The notes under the pieces are model-generated. The model had not been told where the DNA came from. It made no database searches and saw nothing but the letters and a program-made list of their open reading frames with translations. A stretch of 43,644 nucleotides of DNA from Paludibacteraceae bacterium (GTDB taxonomy: Bacteria > Bacteroidota > Bacteroidia > Bacteroidales > Paludibacteraceae), in assembly GCA_024683975.1 (NCBI GenBank), contig JAIKXR010000171.1:1-43644 (forward strand). Reading direction: 5' to 3'. Each line of letters opens with the position of its first letter. The stretch's first letter is position 1. This document shows, piece after piece, positions 35,218-43,279 of the stretch. Made by a program: the position numbers and the translations under genes.

Positions 35218-35249
35218 CAAAAGTAAAATAAATATTTTTACTATGCAAA
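35218..35249 (-). promoter_or_regulatory. Promoter of the C10 protease gene
   Basis: Minus strand: TTTG (35249-35246), 20 bases, TACTTTTG (35225-35218), exact Bacteroidota consensus. The predicted transcript starts near 35211, about 24 bases before the ATG at 35187. Confidence 0.75.
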
Positions 35250-35392
35250 ATCATATTCTTATTTTGTTGCTTTTTCACGTGAATAATGACTTTTTATATC
35301 AGAAAATGATGCATAATGGGAGAATGGTGAGCCAGCTCGTGACTAATACAAATGAAATTCCAAAATCAGAAAACATACCAAATAATAATTGA

Positions 35393-35421
35393 AAGTGAAT
35401 TCGTTATTAACGAACTCACTT
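35393..35421 (-). terminator. Inverted repeat downstream of outer-membrane gene, possible terminator
   Basis: AAGTGAATTCGTTA and TAACGAACTCACTT are 14-base arms with one mismatch around a single central base. It lies about 60 bases after the stop at 35483, in the 295-base space before the C10 gene. No long T-tract follows, so it may be a weak terminator or a regulatory palindrome. The rest of this space, apart from the protease promoter, shows nothing recognisable. Confidence 0.4.
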
Positions 35422-35482
35422 CCTATATCAAGTCAAACAGATGTGATTTTCCGTCCGACTCTCCGAGGCAAGGACACTTCAC

Positions 35483-36202
35483 TTAAAGCAGTTTGGCATC
35501 CTTCTTATGTCTCTTCTTCGGGAAATTGACGTGGTACGCCAGTTTCAAGCCGACATCGAAGTAACCAAGCTTGTCCGCATAGGTTCTCGTGGCAGAAAGG
35601 ACATCCAAATGCGCCTTGTCATAATCCGTCGCAGGGGTAAGTTTGAACAGCCCCTCTGTGCTGGGAGTGTTGCTGAATGTGTTGAACAAACTGTAGTTAG
35701 CATAAGCACCCAATCCCAGTGAGTTGCCGCTGTTCAATACCCACTCGCAACCCAACTCGATAGTTGCCATCACATTCATAGTGAACATGATGCCGTTATC
35801 CACAGAGGGTTGCTGGCCGGTGTATTGGCCCGTGACAGGGTTGTCAATGAGCGTGATACCCGTTTCAGGGATATATGCCATGATATGCGTGTTCGCCTCA
35901 TCGACGGTTTGTACATAAGGAGTGTAAAACGGCATCATGAACTTCGGACCGATGTTCATGAAGAATCCACCGCGATCCACAATGGAGAAGAGCAAAGGCA
36001 CCTCCAGTTGGAACGAACGGTCGGTCTCCTGAATACCTCTTGCCACTACGGTGTAGTCCACATCGTCCTTGCGGAAGGCAGTACTGTCATAGTCCGTTTG
36101 CAAGGCACTCTGTGCGTAGCCCACCGACAGGCCAAAAATCAGACCAAGATCCGTATATCGCCCTTCCTTCGTCCAGTAATGTGCGTATTGGATGTCCAAC
36201 AA
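35483..36202 (-). CDS. C-terminal fragment: outer-membrane beta-barrel domain
   Basis: If translated separately the frame could start at a TTG at 36202 (no ATG is near), giving 239 residues of a porin-like beta-barrel: alternating aromatic/hydrophobic strands such as GLIFGLSVGYAQ, FQLEVPLLFSIVDRGGFFMNIGPKF, SLGLGAYANYSLF and the closing FDVGLKLAYHVNF. It is the natural continuation of the 36221-37123 frame. Without its signal peptide the fragment would not reach the outer membrane, so it is probably non-functional unless the TGA is read through. Confidence 0.75.
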   Translation of the reverse strand: MLDIQYAHYWTKEGRYTDLGLIFGLSVGYAQSALQTDYDSTAFRKDDVDYTVVARGIQETDRSFQLEVPLLFSIVDRGGFFMNIGPKFMMPFYTPYVQTVDEANTHIMAYIPETGITLIDNPVTGQYTGQQPSVDNGIMFTMNVMATIELGCEWVLNSGNSLGLGAYANYSLFNTFSNTPSTEGLFKLTPATDYDKAHLDVLSATRTYADKLGYFDVGLKLAYHVNFPKKRHKKDAKLL

Positions 36203-36220
36203 TGCATCAGCACCGTAGGT

Positions 36221-37123
36221 TCAGTGCCCCTTCACGGTATGATGCATCATCGAAGCAATACCTCCACGGAGACCGAGAGTGAAGCGGTCGTACTTGCCGT
36301 AGAAGTTGCGCCTTATGCGAATGGAGTCACCTTTAGCCGAGGGGTGCGCCACTTCTTCTTCCGGCTCCTGTTCTTCCGTTTGAGCAACAGAAGGTGTCGT
36401 CTCCACGCCCTGTTCGGAAACGGTTCCCTCCACTACACGACCGGGTTTCTCCGTCACTTGAGCAGGGTGTTCCTCCGCTTGTACAGGGGTTTCCTCAACA
36501 GGAGAGGTTTCCTCCTCTGCTTGAACAGGGTGCTCCTCTACAGGTGTAGTTCCCTCCTCTGCTTGAGCAGGTTGCTCAGCCAAAGGCACTTGGATATCAA
36601 TAGGTTCCTCTTGCGCCTTGACCAACGTGATGCAGTCCCAGCACATCCACGAGCGGATAGACATCAGCAGCACCCCATCCGGGAAACGCTGTGTTCCTAT
36701 CTGACCGATGGTGTGCGTGGTTCCGTACACCCACGAAGAAGGCCGTTCTCCCGTCAGATACCGCTCGCAGTCGGGGTTGATCCGAACTGAATCTCCGACA
36801 GAGAGCCTAAATGGCGGCTTGACAAACCTATGTGCGTTGAGCGGAGTGATGCAATCCAAGCAAGTCCACGATTTGATAGGCATCAGCAGAATACCTTCCG
36901 GAAAACGCTGCGTTCCTACCTGCCCGATGGTGTGCGTTGTGTTGTATACCCACGTAGAGGGTTTCTCGCCCGTCAGGTACCGCTCGCAGTCAGGGTTCAT
37001 CCGGACTGTGTCTCCGACAGCCGGTTTGTATGCCGGAGAGGCAACCTCTTGTGCCGGGAGACCCGACACAAGAGATGTACCTATCAGAGCAGTCGCAATA
37101 AGCATTGATTTAACAGTTTTCAT
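36221..37123 (-). CDS. N-terminal fragment: secreted repeat protein (two ~65-residue repeats)
   Basis: As it stands the reading frame gives 300 residues: signal peptide (1-23), then two ~65-residue repeats, each with the pattern VGDxVRxNPDCERYLTGExP, W-V-Y-x-T-T-H-T-I-G-Q and SW-C-x-D-C-I-T. The repeats are about 75% identical and are coded by about 36,838-37,035 and 36,617-36,815. A Glu/Pro/Val/Ala low-complexity linker (about 165-250) and the start of the beta-barrel domain follow. The conserved Cys pairs in the repeats (CxxC) could bind a metal or form disulfides. It starts 14 bases after the stop of the repeat-protein gene at 37138-39249. See the spanning pseudogene entry. Confidence 0.8.
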   Translation of the reverse strand: MKTVKSMLIATALIGTSLVSGLPAQEVASPAYKPAVGDTVRMNPDCERYLTGEKPSTWVYNTTHTIGQVGTQRFPEGILLMPIKSWTCLDCITPLNAHRFVKPPFRLSVGDSVRINPDCERYLTGERPSSWVYGTTHTIGQIGTQRFPDGVLLMSIRSWMCWDCITLVKAQEEPIDIQVPLAEQPAQAEEGTTPVEEHPVQAEEETSPVEETPVQAEEHPAQVTEKPGRVVEGTVSEQGVETTPSVAQTEEQEPEEEVAHPSAKGDSIRIRRNFYGKYDRFTLGLRGGIASMMHHTVKGH

Positions 37124-37137
37124 TGTTTCCTCTCTCC

Positions 37138-39249
37138 TTATTTAACGATGTAACGTAGGGTTGTCTTGATACTGCTGCTATTCAGCTCAACCAGATATAC
37201 TCCGTTCCTGTACTCCGCCTCCATACTGAAGGTTTCCGTATTGACCGAAGTATAGGTATTGAGCAGCTTGCCGTCCACCGAGAAGACACGAATGGTCGTT
37301 TCCTCATCCGGAATGAGGTTCACTACGCGTATTCCTTCACCCGGACGAGCCAGCGAAGGTATCAATGCCGGTGCTTCATGCTCAGGAATCGTGTAGTGCT
37401 CGGTTTCACCGCGTACACCGCACTTCTTGCCTTTCGCAGCCGGGATATTGATGACCGCATAATAAGTGTATCCAGCCGGAAGCGGATCACCAGTTGTCTT
37501 ATTCAGGTAGTAGCCCTGTCCTGCTTCTGTGGTAATGCCGTTCGGGTCAATCTGATACCAGATGACATACTCTGGATGCTCAATACCAAGCGAGTCGAGG
37601 AACCAGCCTTCCTTCTGATTGATTTCCTTACGGTTAATCATCAGCAGACGGTCACCAAATTTATGTACCAAGCTGAGCAAGGTGTCATACGGAGTGGTGA
37701 TGGTCAAGGTCAACTGGCAAATCGAGTCACAACCGTGGATCGTGGTCAGCGTGTCGTAGTAGGTGTGCGTTCCCTGCTCGTTGTACAATACGTCATGCCA
37801 TACATAGAGGTTACACTCATCCGCCACTTCCGGGGTGGTGATGACACTCTTGTGTATGGTGATGTCAAGTGCAATGACGGAATCGCAGCCTGCCGCGTTC
37901 ACCAACGTGTCGGCATAGAGTCCGCTTACGGTGTACTTCTTACCATAGACGATTACGGAGTCACAAGCCTCGTATGTCTCAGGTACTTCTGCCGTAGTGG
38001 AATGGAGCAATGTCAGATGCAGCGTCACAATACTGTCACCGCCATAGATATTTGCTCCAATGAGCGTATCGGCATAATTCTTCGTTTCTTTGCGCCATTG
38101 GTTATGCCATAACAGCGAATCACATTCGGTAGCTACAGTGTCTCCGTAAGTATAGTTAAGCACATTCAGTGTCAGGTGTACGATACTATCGCCGCCTTCC
38201 ACTCTCTGAAGTGTATTGGTGTACGTATTTGCTACAGTCAGCTGCTCACAACCGAACAGATATGTCTGACCTTCCTTGATGGTAGCCGTATATTGCACAT
38301 GAACGGTATGGTCTTCTTCCTCAGCCTCCGATACATTCAGGTTGACAAAGACGATACTGTCATGGTCCAGTTCAGGAAGTGCCAAAGTGTCTGAAAGCAG
38401 TTGCAGCCCCGTTTCATTGAACCGGTACTGTCTGCATCCGAGCAAGTATGTCTCGTTCACCTTCAGATCAGCACTATACTGTACCCTTACCGTGTCACGC
38501 TCTACCGGAACCGGTGGTATCAGTGACAGCGTCACGGTGATGATACTGTCGTGGTCACCCGCATCCAGTGTGTCGCTTGCGGTGCTTATGCATTCAAGTG
38601 CCAGGACGCGGCAGCCGAACAGATACTTGTCGCTGCTTTGAGCCATCTGTGCCTCGTATGCGTAACGTACCGTGTCACGCACTACAGGGGCCGGGGGTAT
38701 CAGTGACAGCGTCACAGTGATTATACTGTCGTGGTCACCCGCATCCAGCGTGTCGCTTGCGGTGCTTATACCGTCAAGTGACAGGACGCGGCAGCCGAAC
38801 AGATACTTGTCACTGCTTTGCGCCATCAGTGCCACACAGGCATAGCGTACCGTATCGCGTACAGGTAGTGGCGGTGCGTGTACCTTCAACGTCACGGTGA
38901 CCGTGCTGTCGCACTCACAACCGTTCTGTTGCAGCTGCTTGGCAGCCACCTCTCCGTCGGCAGTCAGCACCTGACACCCGAACAGGTATCGCTGTCCGGG
39001 CGCAATCTGAGCCGTATAAGCAGTAGTTTTCGGCGCACCGAAAAGCAAGTGCAGATACGTTGTGCCTTGCTCAAGCATATTGGTGTACACGCCTGAACCG
39101 TCCGCAGGAGTCAGTGGCTGACAGCCGAACAGGTACGTCTGATTGCCGCAAAGGGTCACGTTATATTTCGTGTCCCCGTCAGCAAAAGCGACCGCACTGC
39201 ACAACGTCAGCAAGGTTAATATTATTGTTTTAATTTTCTTTCCCAACAT
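37138..39249 (-). CDS. Large secreted repeat protein with T9SS type A sorting domain
   Basis: A 703-residue protein. Residues 1-23 are a signal peptide. Then come at least six tandem modules with the core YLFGCxxL (about residues 30, 77, 141, 201, 260, 330), each ending DTL...DHDSI-V-V-L-V; two of them are coded by near-identical 180-base repeats. A second module type, ACDSVIVYGKKY...AGCDSVIALDI and CNLYVWHDVLYNEQGTHTYYDT, follows as in other Bacteroidota Cys-Asp-Ser repeat surface proteins. The C-terminal ~75 residues (VVNLIPDEETTIRVFSVDGK to the end) form a T9SS type A sorting domain. It is probably anchored on the cell surface. It lies 14 bases upstream of the outer-membrane gene and is probably cotranscribed with it. 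Confidence 0.85.
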   Translation of the reverse strand: MLGKKIKTIILTLLTLCSAVAFADGDTKYNVTLCGNQTYLFGCQPLTPADGSGVYTNMLEQGTTYLHLLFGAPKTTAYTAQIAPGQRYLFGCQVLTADGEVAAKQLQQNGCECDSTVTVTLKVHAPPLPVRDTVRYACVALMAQSSDKYLFGCRVLSLDGISTASDTLDAGDHDSIITVTLSLIPPAPVVRDTVRYAYEAQMAQSSDKYLFGCRVLALECISTASDTLDAGDHDSIITVTLSLIPPVPVERDTVRVQYSADLKVNETYLLGCRQYRFNETGLQLLSDTLALPELDHDSIVFVNLNVSEAEEEDHTVHVQYTATIKEGQTYLFGCEQLTVANTYTNTLQRVEGGDSIVHLTLNVLNYTYGDTVATECDSLLWHNQWRKETKNYADTLIGANIYGGDSIVTLHLTLLHSTTAEVPETYEACDSVIVYGKKYTVSGLYADTLVNAAGCDSVIALDITIHKSVITTPEVADECNLYVWHDVLYNEQGTHTYYDTLTTIHGCDSICQLTLTITTPYDTLLSLVHKFGDRLLMINRKEINQKEGWFLDSLGIEHPEYVIWYQIDPNGITTEAGQGYYLNKTTGDPLPAGYTYYAVINIPAAKGKKCGVRGETEHYTIPEHEAPALIPSLARPGEGIRVVNLIPDEETTIRVFSVDGKLLNTYTSVNTETFSMEAEYRNGVYLVELNSSSIKTTLRYIVK
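38518..38877. repeat. 180-base tandem repeats within the repeat protein
   Basis: The blocks beginning at 38518 and 38698 are about 90% identical and exactly 180 bases apart. They code for two adjacent 60-residue modules of the repeat protein. Their similarity indicates recent duplication or gene conversion and would allow change in module number by slippage or recombination. Confidence 0.85.
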
Positions 39250-39364
39250 TATATATCCTTTCTTTACGGATTATAGATGTTGATTTTTGCGGACAATATT
39301 CGGGGGTGGCAACATAAAAGCCGGAAATCCCCAAGATTCCGCACGAACGAGCCTGTCTTATATA

Positions 39365-40075
39365 TTAAGGCTCAACAGGAGTTACAACCGGATTGGCATC
39401 AATATGATATTCCTCGCCATTGAGGGTAACAACCAGACGACCCTGGTAGTTGTTGAGGTCGAATGACTCGTTGTCGCTTGCAAGCGAAGACACATTCACA
39501 ACAGCCACACCATCCTGCTCAATCATGAGAGTCTCACCAGCGTGCCCTTTTACCTCAAGTATATTGTAGTTGAAGCAGATAGAAGGTTCAGCGGGTGTGG
39601 AAGGAGCAAGAGGCTGAACGCTGTATTTGTCCTCATCACCGGCAGCAGGCAGTGTGCTGTTTGCTGCGAGCGTGATTGATTCGCTCATACCTGCGGTAAC
39701 GGTATAATATACACCGTTAATCATAATATGCGGTGTTCCGACCACATTGCTTGCCGTCAGCGTATGGGTTTCGGAAGCATTGGTCTTGACACCCAGCTGC
39801 AAACCCTGCATCGTAGCTGCGTTAGAACCAAACTGCTGGTACTTGACATTGTTGTAAACCACATAGAACCAAACCTCTTTACCTTCGGTATTCAATTCAG
39901 CATAGTAGCCCGGGTTGAGTCCCGCGCCAAAATCTTCCGACTCTGCGATAGTCAATGTGCAAGACTTGTTGTTGGAAGTGGAAGTCAAAGTCAGTTTTGC
40001 CTTAGCTGTATAGTTAATCGCCATTGCATTAAACGTTGCTGCTACGATGAACAGCGCAATCATAATTTTTTTCAT
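39365..40075 (-). CDS. Small secreted protein of unknown function
   Basis: A 236-residue protein with a clear signal peptide (MKKIMIALFIVAATFNAMA) and a mature part rich in Ser/Thr/Asn and beta-strand-type segments (INYTAKAKLTLTSTSNNKSC, ISIMINGVYYTVTAG-like). I do not recognise a family. It has no T9SS-type tail: it ends ANPVVTPVEP. It lies about 110 bases after the large beta-helix-like gene and 115 bases before the repeat-protein gene, so it may have its own signals. A surface or extracellular role is inferred from the signal peptide and neighbours only. Confidence 0.7.
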   Translation of the reverse strand: MKKIMIALFIVAATFNAMAINYTAKAKLTLTSTSNNKSCTLTIAESEDFGAGLNPGYYAELNTEGKEVWFYVVYNNVKYQQFGSNAATMQGLQLGVKTNASETHTLTASNVVGTPHIMINGVYYTVTAGMSESITLAANSTLPAAGDEDKYSVQPLAPSTPAEPSICFNYNILEVKGHAGETLMIEQDGVAVVNVSSLASDNESFDLNNYQGRLVVTLNGEEYHIDANPVVTPVEP

Positions 40076-40142
40076 AAGGGATGTAATGTATTATATTATT
40101 ATTTTTTTTTCTGTAGTTTCTATTTGCAGACTGAAAGACAGT

Positions 40143-40178
40143 TCAGTCAGTCCCGGGCATATACCCGGAACTGACTGA
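40143..40178 (-). terminator. Terminator after the surface-protein pseudogene
   Basis: TCAGTCAGTCCCGGG (40143-40157) and CCCGGAACTGACTGA (40164-40178) form a 15-base stem with one mismatch and a 6-base loop. The run beyond it on the minus strand is only moderately T-rich. It lies just after the restored stop at 40187-40189, supporting the idea that the true gene end is there and not at 40241. Confidence 0.65.
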
Positions 40179-40240
40179 GAATCCTGTTATTTTACACGTT
40201 TTTCGCCGTTTACTACGTATATACCGGCGGGCAGCGAGTT

Positions 40241-42208
40241 TCATACCTCCATACCGCCCATATACTGGCCGGTGATGGTATAGATGCCCTTGACGCTCTT
40301 GACAGCCTCGGTATTTTCGATACCTGTCGGCATTTTAGCTTTGGAAACGATTTCGAAGCGATAATCGTTGGTAGCATTAGCGGCAGCTGTGAACTCATAC
40401 GCACCACCCTCAACCATTGCTACATGAGTATTGGCTTCGTGGTCAATGAGCATCAGTTCTTCTCCTTTTACGTTGCTGAATTCAATGGTATAGTTACCGC
40501 CCTTAACCGCTTGGAAACTAATGAAGGTATTCTCCAGATTGTCGGTAGCGAAGTGGGCCATTTTCTCTTCAGCTGTTACATACATGTTGATACCGTCGTT
40601 CATGTATTTGACAGCCTCATAGCCGTTGTCAAACTCAGCGGTGAAGCGAGCGTCTTCAGCCACAACCACGCGGTCAATGCAATTCTCATCTTTCACAACG
40701 AGTTTCGCTTTGGTGATGTCGTTCATTGCGTTACGACAGGCAGGCGCACCGTTCAACTGGCTGATTGCCGGATTATAAACTGCATCCGCATAATCGATGG
40801 TTACATTTGCCGCCGCTTTCGCATTACGAATCAAGAATGGCTGCATCGGCTGAATACCACCCTGGTCTTCAATATCAAGAAGCGTAACAGGTTCGTATGT
40901 TGCCTGTACTTCAGTCAAGTCATAGAGGTAGAAGGCTTTATCCACCGTTTCAGGAATCATGTCTATCAGTTGCTCGCCATCGATCGGAGCCATGTAGCTG
41001 TTAGCAAAACCGTTCCAGCTGTTACTGCGGACGAGCAGCTCCGGACTATCGTTTCCGTACAGTTCACCTGTCATTGTGACTACGGTACCCATGTTCGGCG
41101 TATTGTGCAACATCTGATAGTAGTTGAACGGATTAGCCATCTGGTCAAGGCCTTGCGCTTCGCCCTGTGCATCAATCTGTCCGAAAGTAACCCATTTATC
41201 TTGAGCATAGTTGAAGGAAGCCAAAGCAGTTGCTACGTTTGCATCTTCATATTGAGTGGTCATTGATTTCAGCGCGCCATAAGTCGGAATACCGAAACGC
41301 TGCCATGCGAGATCAGTAGCACTCACGCGGTAACTCTTCGATATGAACCCAACCGTAGCATTCGGGTGACGGTTGGAAGTAACAGCCGGATTGAAGAGGA
41401 AGTAAGCGGATTTGCCTTCTTCTGCCTGCAGCACGATATTATTAACCGACGGAGCGTTGATACCCTGCTCACCGGTAACGATGAACGTACTGCCTGATTC
41501 CACTATGATTTGTGCATACTCATTCATGATGAGTTTGTTCACTCTGAAGGTCTTGCCTTCCTTAACCGTCAATTGCTGCGGATGATCAATATCGCCGGAA
41601 ATCATCTGCAACTCGCCGAGGGTGAAGTCTGCACCAATTGTTACAGGAACAAATCCCTGCCAGGTCACATCATCGCCTTCCTCAACTTCCGCCCAATTGG
41701 TAACACCTTTCGGAGCATTAGCGCCGGTGCTGACAACGACAGTAGCTGTAACGTCCGAGTTGTTAACCACCGTAGTGTGGGTGTTCTCTGCCAGGATATC
41801 GACCATATCCTCCTCACCACCGATATTAACACCGCCGGTAACGTTTGTTCCATATACAATCACATCCGCTTCGGGGTCATTGATTGTTTTCTCGGAGATG
41901 ACCATCGCATAGCCGTCTTCGCCTCCGGTGAAGCTGCCGCCTTTGATAACAATCATATCGACTTTGGTTTCAAGGGAAGACACAATCTCCAACAAAGCGG
42001 CACCGCCGTTGGCTGAGGTCTCAATTTTGGAATCACCTTCCACATTCAGCACGGTTTCACCCGGGTATTGCATAACGGACTCAACGACAATACCGTTTCC
42101 TCCGCCCTCGATACCATTGGATATGTTTTCAACGATGTAGGCATTACCATTATAAACAGATGCGATAGTTGCATCATCCAGCGTTATCTCGCCTGACTTG
42201 ACATACAT
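40241..42208 (-). CDS. Central/C-terminal fragment of the beta-helix-like surface protein
   Basis: 655 residues from an ATG at 42208 (no signal peptide), in the same frame as the 42290-43171 piece; the open frame actually extends up to 42289. It has repetitive beta-strand segments (VVVSTGANAPKGVTNWAEVE, TVKEGKTFRVNKLIMNEYAQ) and ends in the start of a T9SS type A sorting domain (KGIYTITGQYMGGMEV), cut off by TGA. The sorting tail is restored by reading on to 40187. Confidence 0.75.
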   Translation of the reverse strand: MYVKSGEITLDDATIASVYNGNAYIVENISNGIEGGGNGIVVESVMQYPGETVLNVEGDSKIETSANGGAALLEIVSSLETKVDMIVIKGGSFTGGEDGYAMVISEKTINDPEADVIVYGTNVTGGVNIGGEEDMVDILAENTHTTVVNNSDVTATVVVSTGANAPKGVTNWAEVEEGDDVTWQGFVPVTIGADFTLGELQMISGDIDHPQQLTVKEGKTFRVNKLIMNEYAQIIVESGSTFIVTGEQGINAPSVNNIVLQAEEGKSAYFLFNPAVTSNRHPNATVGFISKSYRVSATDLAWQRFGIPTYGALKSMTTQYEDANVATALASFNYAQDKWVTFGQIDAQGEAQGLDQMANPFNYYQMLHNTPNMGTVVTMTGELYGNDSPELLVRSNSWNGFANSYMAPIDGEQLIDMIPETVDKAFYLYDLTEVQATYEPVTLLDIEDQGGIQPMQPFLIRNAKAAANVTIDYADAVYNPAISQLNGAPACRNAMNDITKAKLVVKDENCIDRVVVAEDARFTAEFDNGYEAVKYMNDGINMYVTAEEKMAHFATDNLENTFISFQAVKGGNYTIEFSNVKGEELMLIDHEANTHVAMVEGGAYEFTAAANATNDYRFEIVSKAKMPTGIENTEAVKSVKGIYTITGQYMGGMEV

Positions 42209-42289
42209 ACCTGTTGCACCGACAAACTTGCCTTCGATGAGCCAACGTGCATAACCGGCAGCGTAAGCAGCCGCGCCCAGTCCGTTATT

Positions 42290-43171
42290 TTAATCTTGCT
42301 CAATGACCGCAGACGGATAGATATGTATGTATGGCACGTATGCGGTATCAGTCTCTTGAACGTCTCCTAACTCCGAGAAATAGAGTGCGCGATAGTTATC
42401 TGTCCAGCCGTAGGGTTTCCAGAAAGAAGCGAACTCTCCCGGATTCGGGTAACGGAGGTTACCGTTGGCTTTGACACCGTACTTGTTCGCAGAAAGGTGG
42501 CCTTTTACATCAACACGTACACCGTTGGCGACACCTTTCGTCCAGTGCTTGCTTGCTCTATATACATCCGTTGCGTAATCCACGCCAAATATTGTACACG
42601 CCTCACTACGGATTTCCTCACCCGGTGTCGTGGTATTAATCTTAATAAGTTCGTTGATTACGATAGCGGAAGCCGCAGTGCTAACGTCAGCATGCAGTTC
42701 AACACCTTCTTCAATAGTAAGGAAAGAGAACAAATCCGCTTCAGCCGCCGTGCGGGGATTGATACCTCTTTTGTAGGTACCGTGTACCATAAAGACGGCA
42801 GTTGTGTCTGTCGTACGTGTGTTGTAAATACCGCCCTGTCCGGGTACGCTGTTAATCACTTTCAAATCACCGTGAGACAGGATGAAGGTGCTCAGCACAT
42901 CGGCATTGGATGTAATCGAATAACCGTTCAGATTCAAGGTCAGCGACTTCTTTGCATCGTTCTCATGGATCGTTCCGAGCCAGAGAGGTGCGGAAGTGTT
43001 AACATTGTCAATCAAGTTGATCACATCGCCGCTTTGCGCTACATCAATAGCGTCTTGCAGCGATTCAAAGGTCTGGCTGCCATTCAGCATAGCCACGGGA
43101 CCGGTTGCCCCTGCGTTTGTGCATAACAGCAGTCCTGCCGCTATCAGCACGAGAGAATAGATTTTTCTCAT
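42290..43171 (-). CDS. N-terminal fragment of the beta-helix-like surface protein
   Basis: 293 residues from ATG at 43171, with signal peptide MRKIYSLVLIAAGLLLCTNAGA and the start of a repetitive, probably beta-helical domain. It ends at TAA 42290-42292 in the middle of a conserved block (YPSAVIEQD, stop, NNGLGAAAYAAG), so the stop is very unlikely to be a natural end. Confidence 0.75.
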   Translation of the reverse strand: MRKIYSLVLIAAGLLLCTNAGATGPVAMLNGSQTFESLQDAIDVAQSGDVINLIDNVNTSAPLWLGTIHENDAKKSLTLNLNGYSITSNADVLSTFILSHGDLKVINSVPGQGGIYNTRTTDTTAVFMVHGTYKRGINPRTAAEADLFSFLTIEEGVELHADVSTAASAIVINELIKINTTTPGEEIRSEACTIFGVDYATDVYRASKHWTKGVANGVRVDVKGHLSANKYGVKANGNLRYPNPGEFASFWKPYGWTDNYRALYFSELGDVQETDTAYVPYIHIYPSAVIEQD

Positions 43172-43279
43172 AATGTTAATAAATTTGGTTAATTAGTAAT
43201 TGTTTTGGTTGTCTTGGTTTATATGCCGCACCACAGACAGTATCTGCAGTGTTGTCTTTAATATTTTCAGAATACGACC

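Larger units (their letters stand above)
35483..37123 (-). pseudogene. Outer-membrane beta-barrel protein gene interrupted by an in-frame TGA
   Basis: Frames 36221-37123 and 35483-36220 are the same frame, separated only by TGA at 36221-36223. Read through, the gene has 546 codons: signal peptide, two ~65-residue repeats, a Glu/Pro/Val/Ala-rich low-complexity segment, and a C-terminal porin-like beta-barrel domain. The stop falls at HHTVKGH(stop)TYGADALLDIQY, where tryptophan is common in this barrel family (GNW-type turn before the DALLDLQYA strand), so TGG to TGA is likely. Two of the adjoining genes' start/stop overlaps use TGA as stop, so decoding as Trp is unlikely. It could be a real nonsense mutation, phase variation by point mutation, or an assembly error. 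Confidence 0.7.
40187..43171 (-). pseudogene. Large beta-helix-like T9SS surface protein gene with two in-frame stop codons
   Basis: The frame 43171 to 40187 is one continuous 994-codon reading frame except for TAA at 42290-42292 and TGA at 40241-40243. Residues 1-22 are a signal peptide. The first ~290 residues (SQTFESLQDAIDVAQSGDVI, SLTLNLNGYSI) look like the start of a right-handed beta-helix. Beyond the TAA the frame continues NNGLGAAAYAAGYARWLIEG, a typical continuation. Beyond the TGA lies LPAGIYVVNGEKRVK, a canonical T9SS type A C-terminus, then TAA and a hairpin. The TGA is preceded by YMGGMEV and probably replaces Trp. The gene is either a recent pseudogene or shows sequence errors. 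Confidence 0.75.

Noticed and set aside
35188..35482. Additional gene or attachment site in the space before the C10 protease
   Set aside because: A+T-rich with one imperfect palindrome and the protease promoter; no open frame, direct repeats or integrase nearby.
35810..36790. Long plus-strand open frames over the surface-protein block (also 34285-34908, 37378-38112, 40424-41266, 41510-42016)
   Set aside because: They lie antisense to clear secreted proteins, have no signal peptides or family features, and follow from the codon use of the true genes.
38518..38877. 180-base repeats as a CRISPR array
   Set aside because: The repeats are coding modules of one protein, with no short unique spacers and no cas genes.
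36221..40243. UGA decoded as tryptophan in this organism
   Set aside because: Many genes here use TGG for Trp, and TGA serves as the true stop in the ATGA overlaps at 4825, 13421, 14125 and 30869, so a genome-wide recoding is ruled out.
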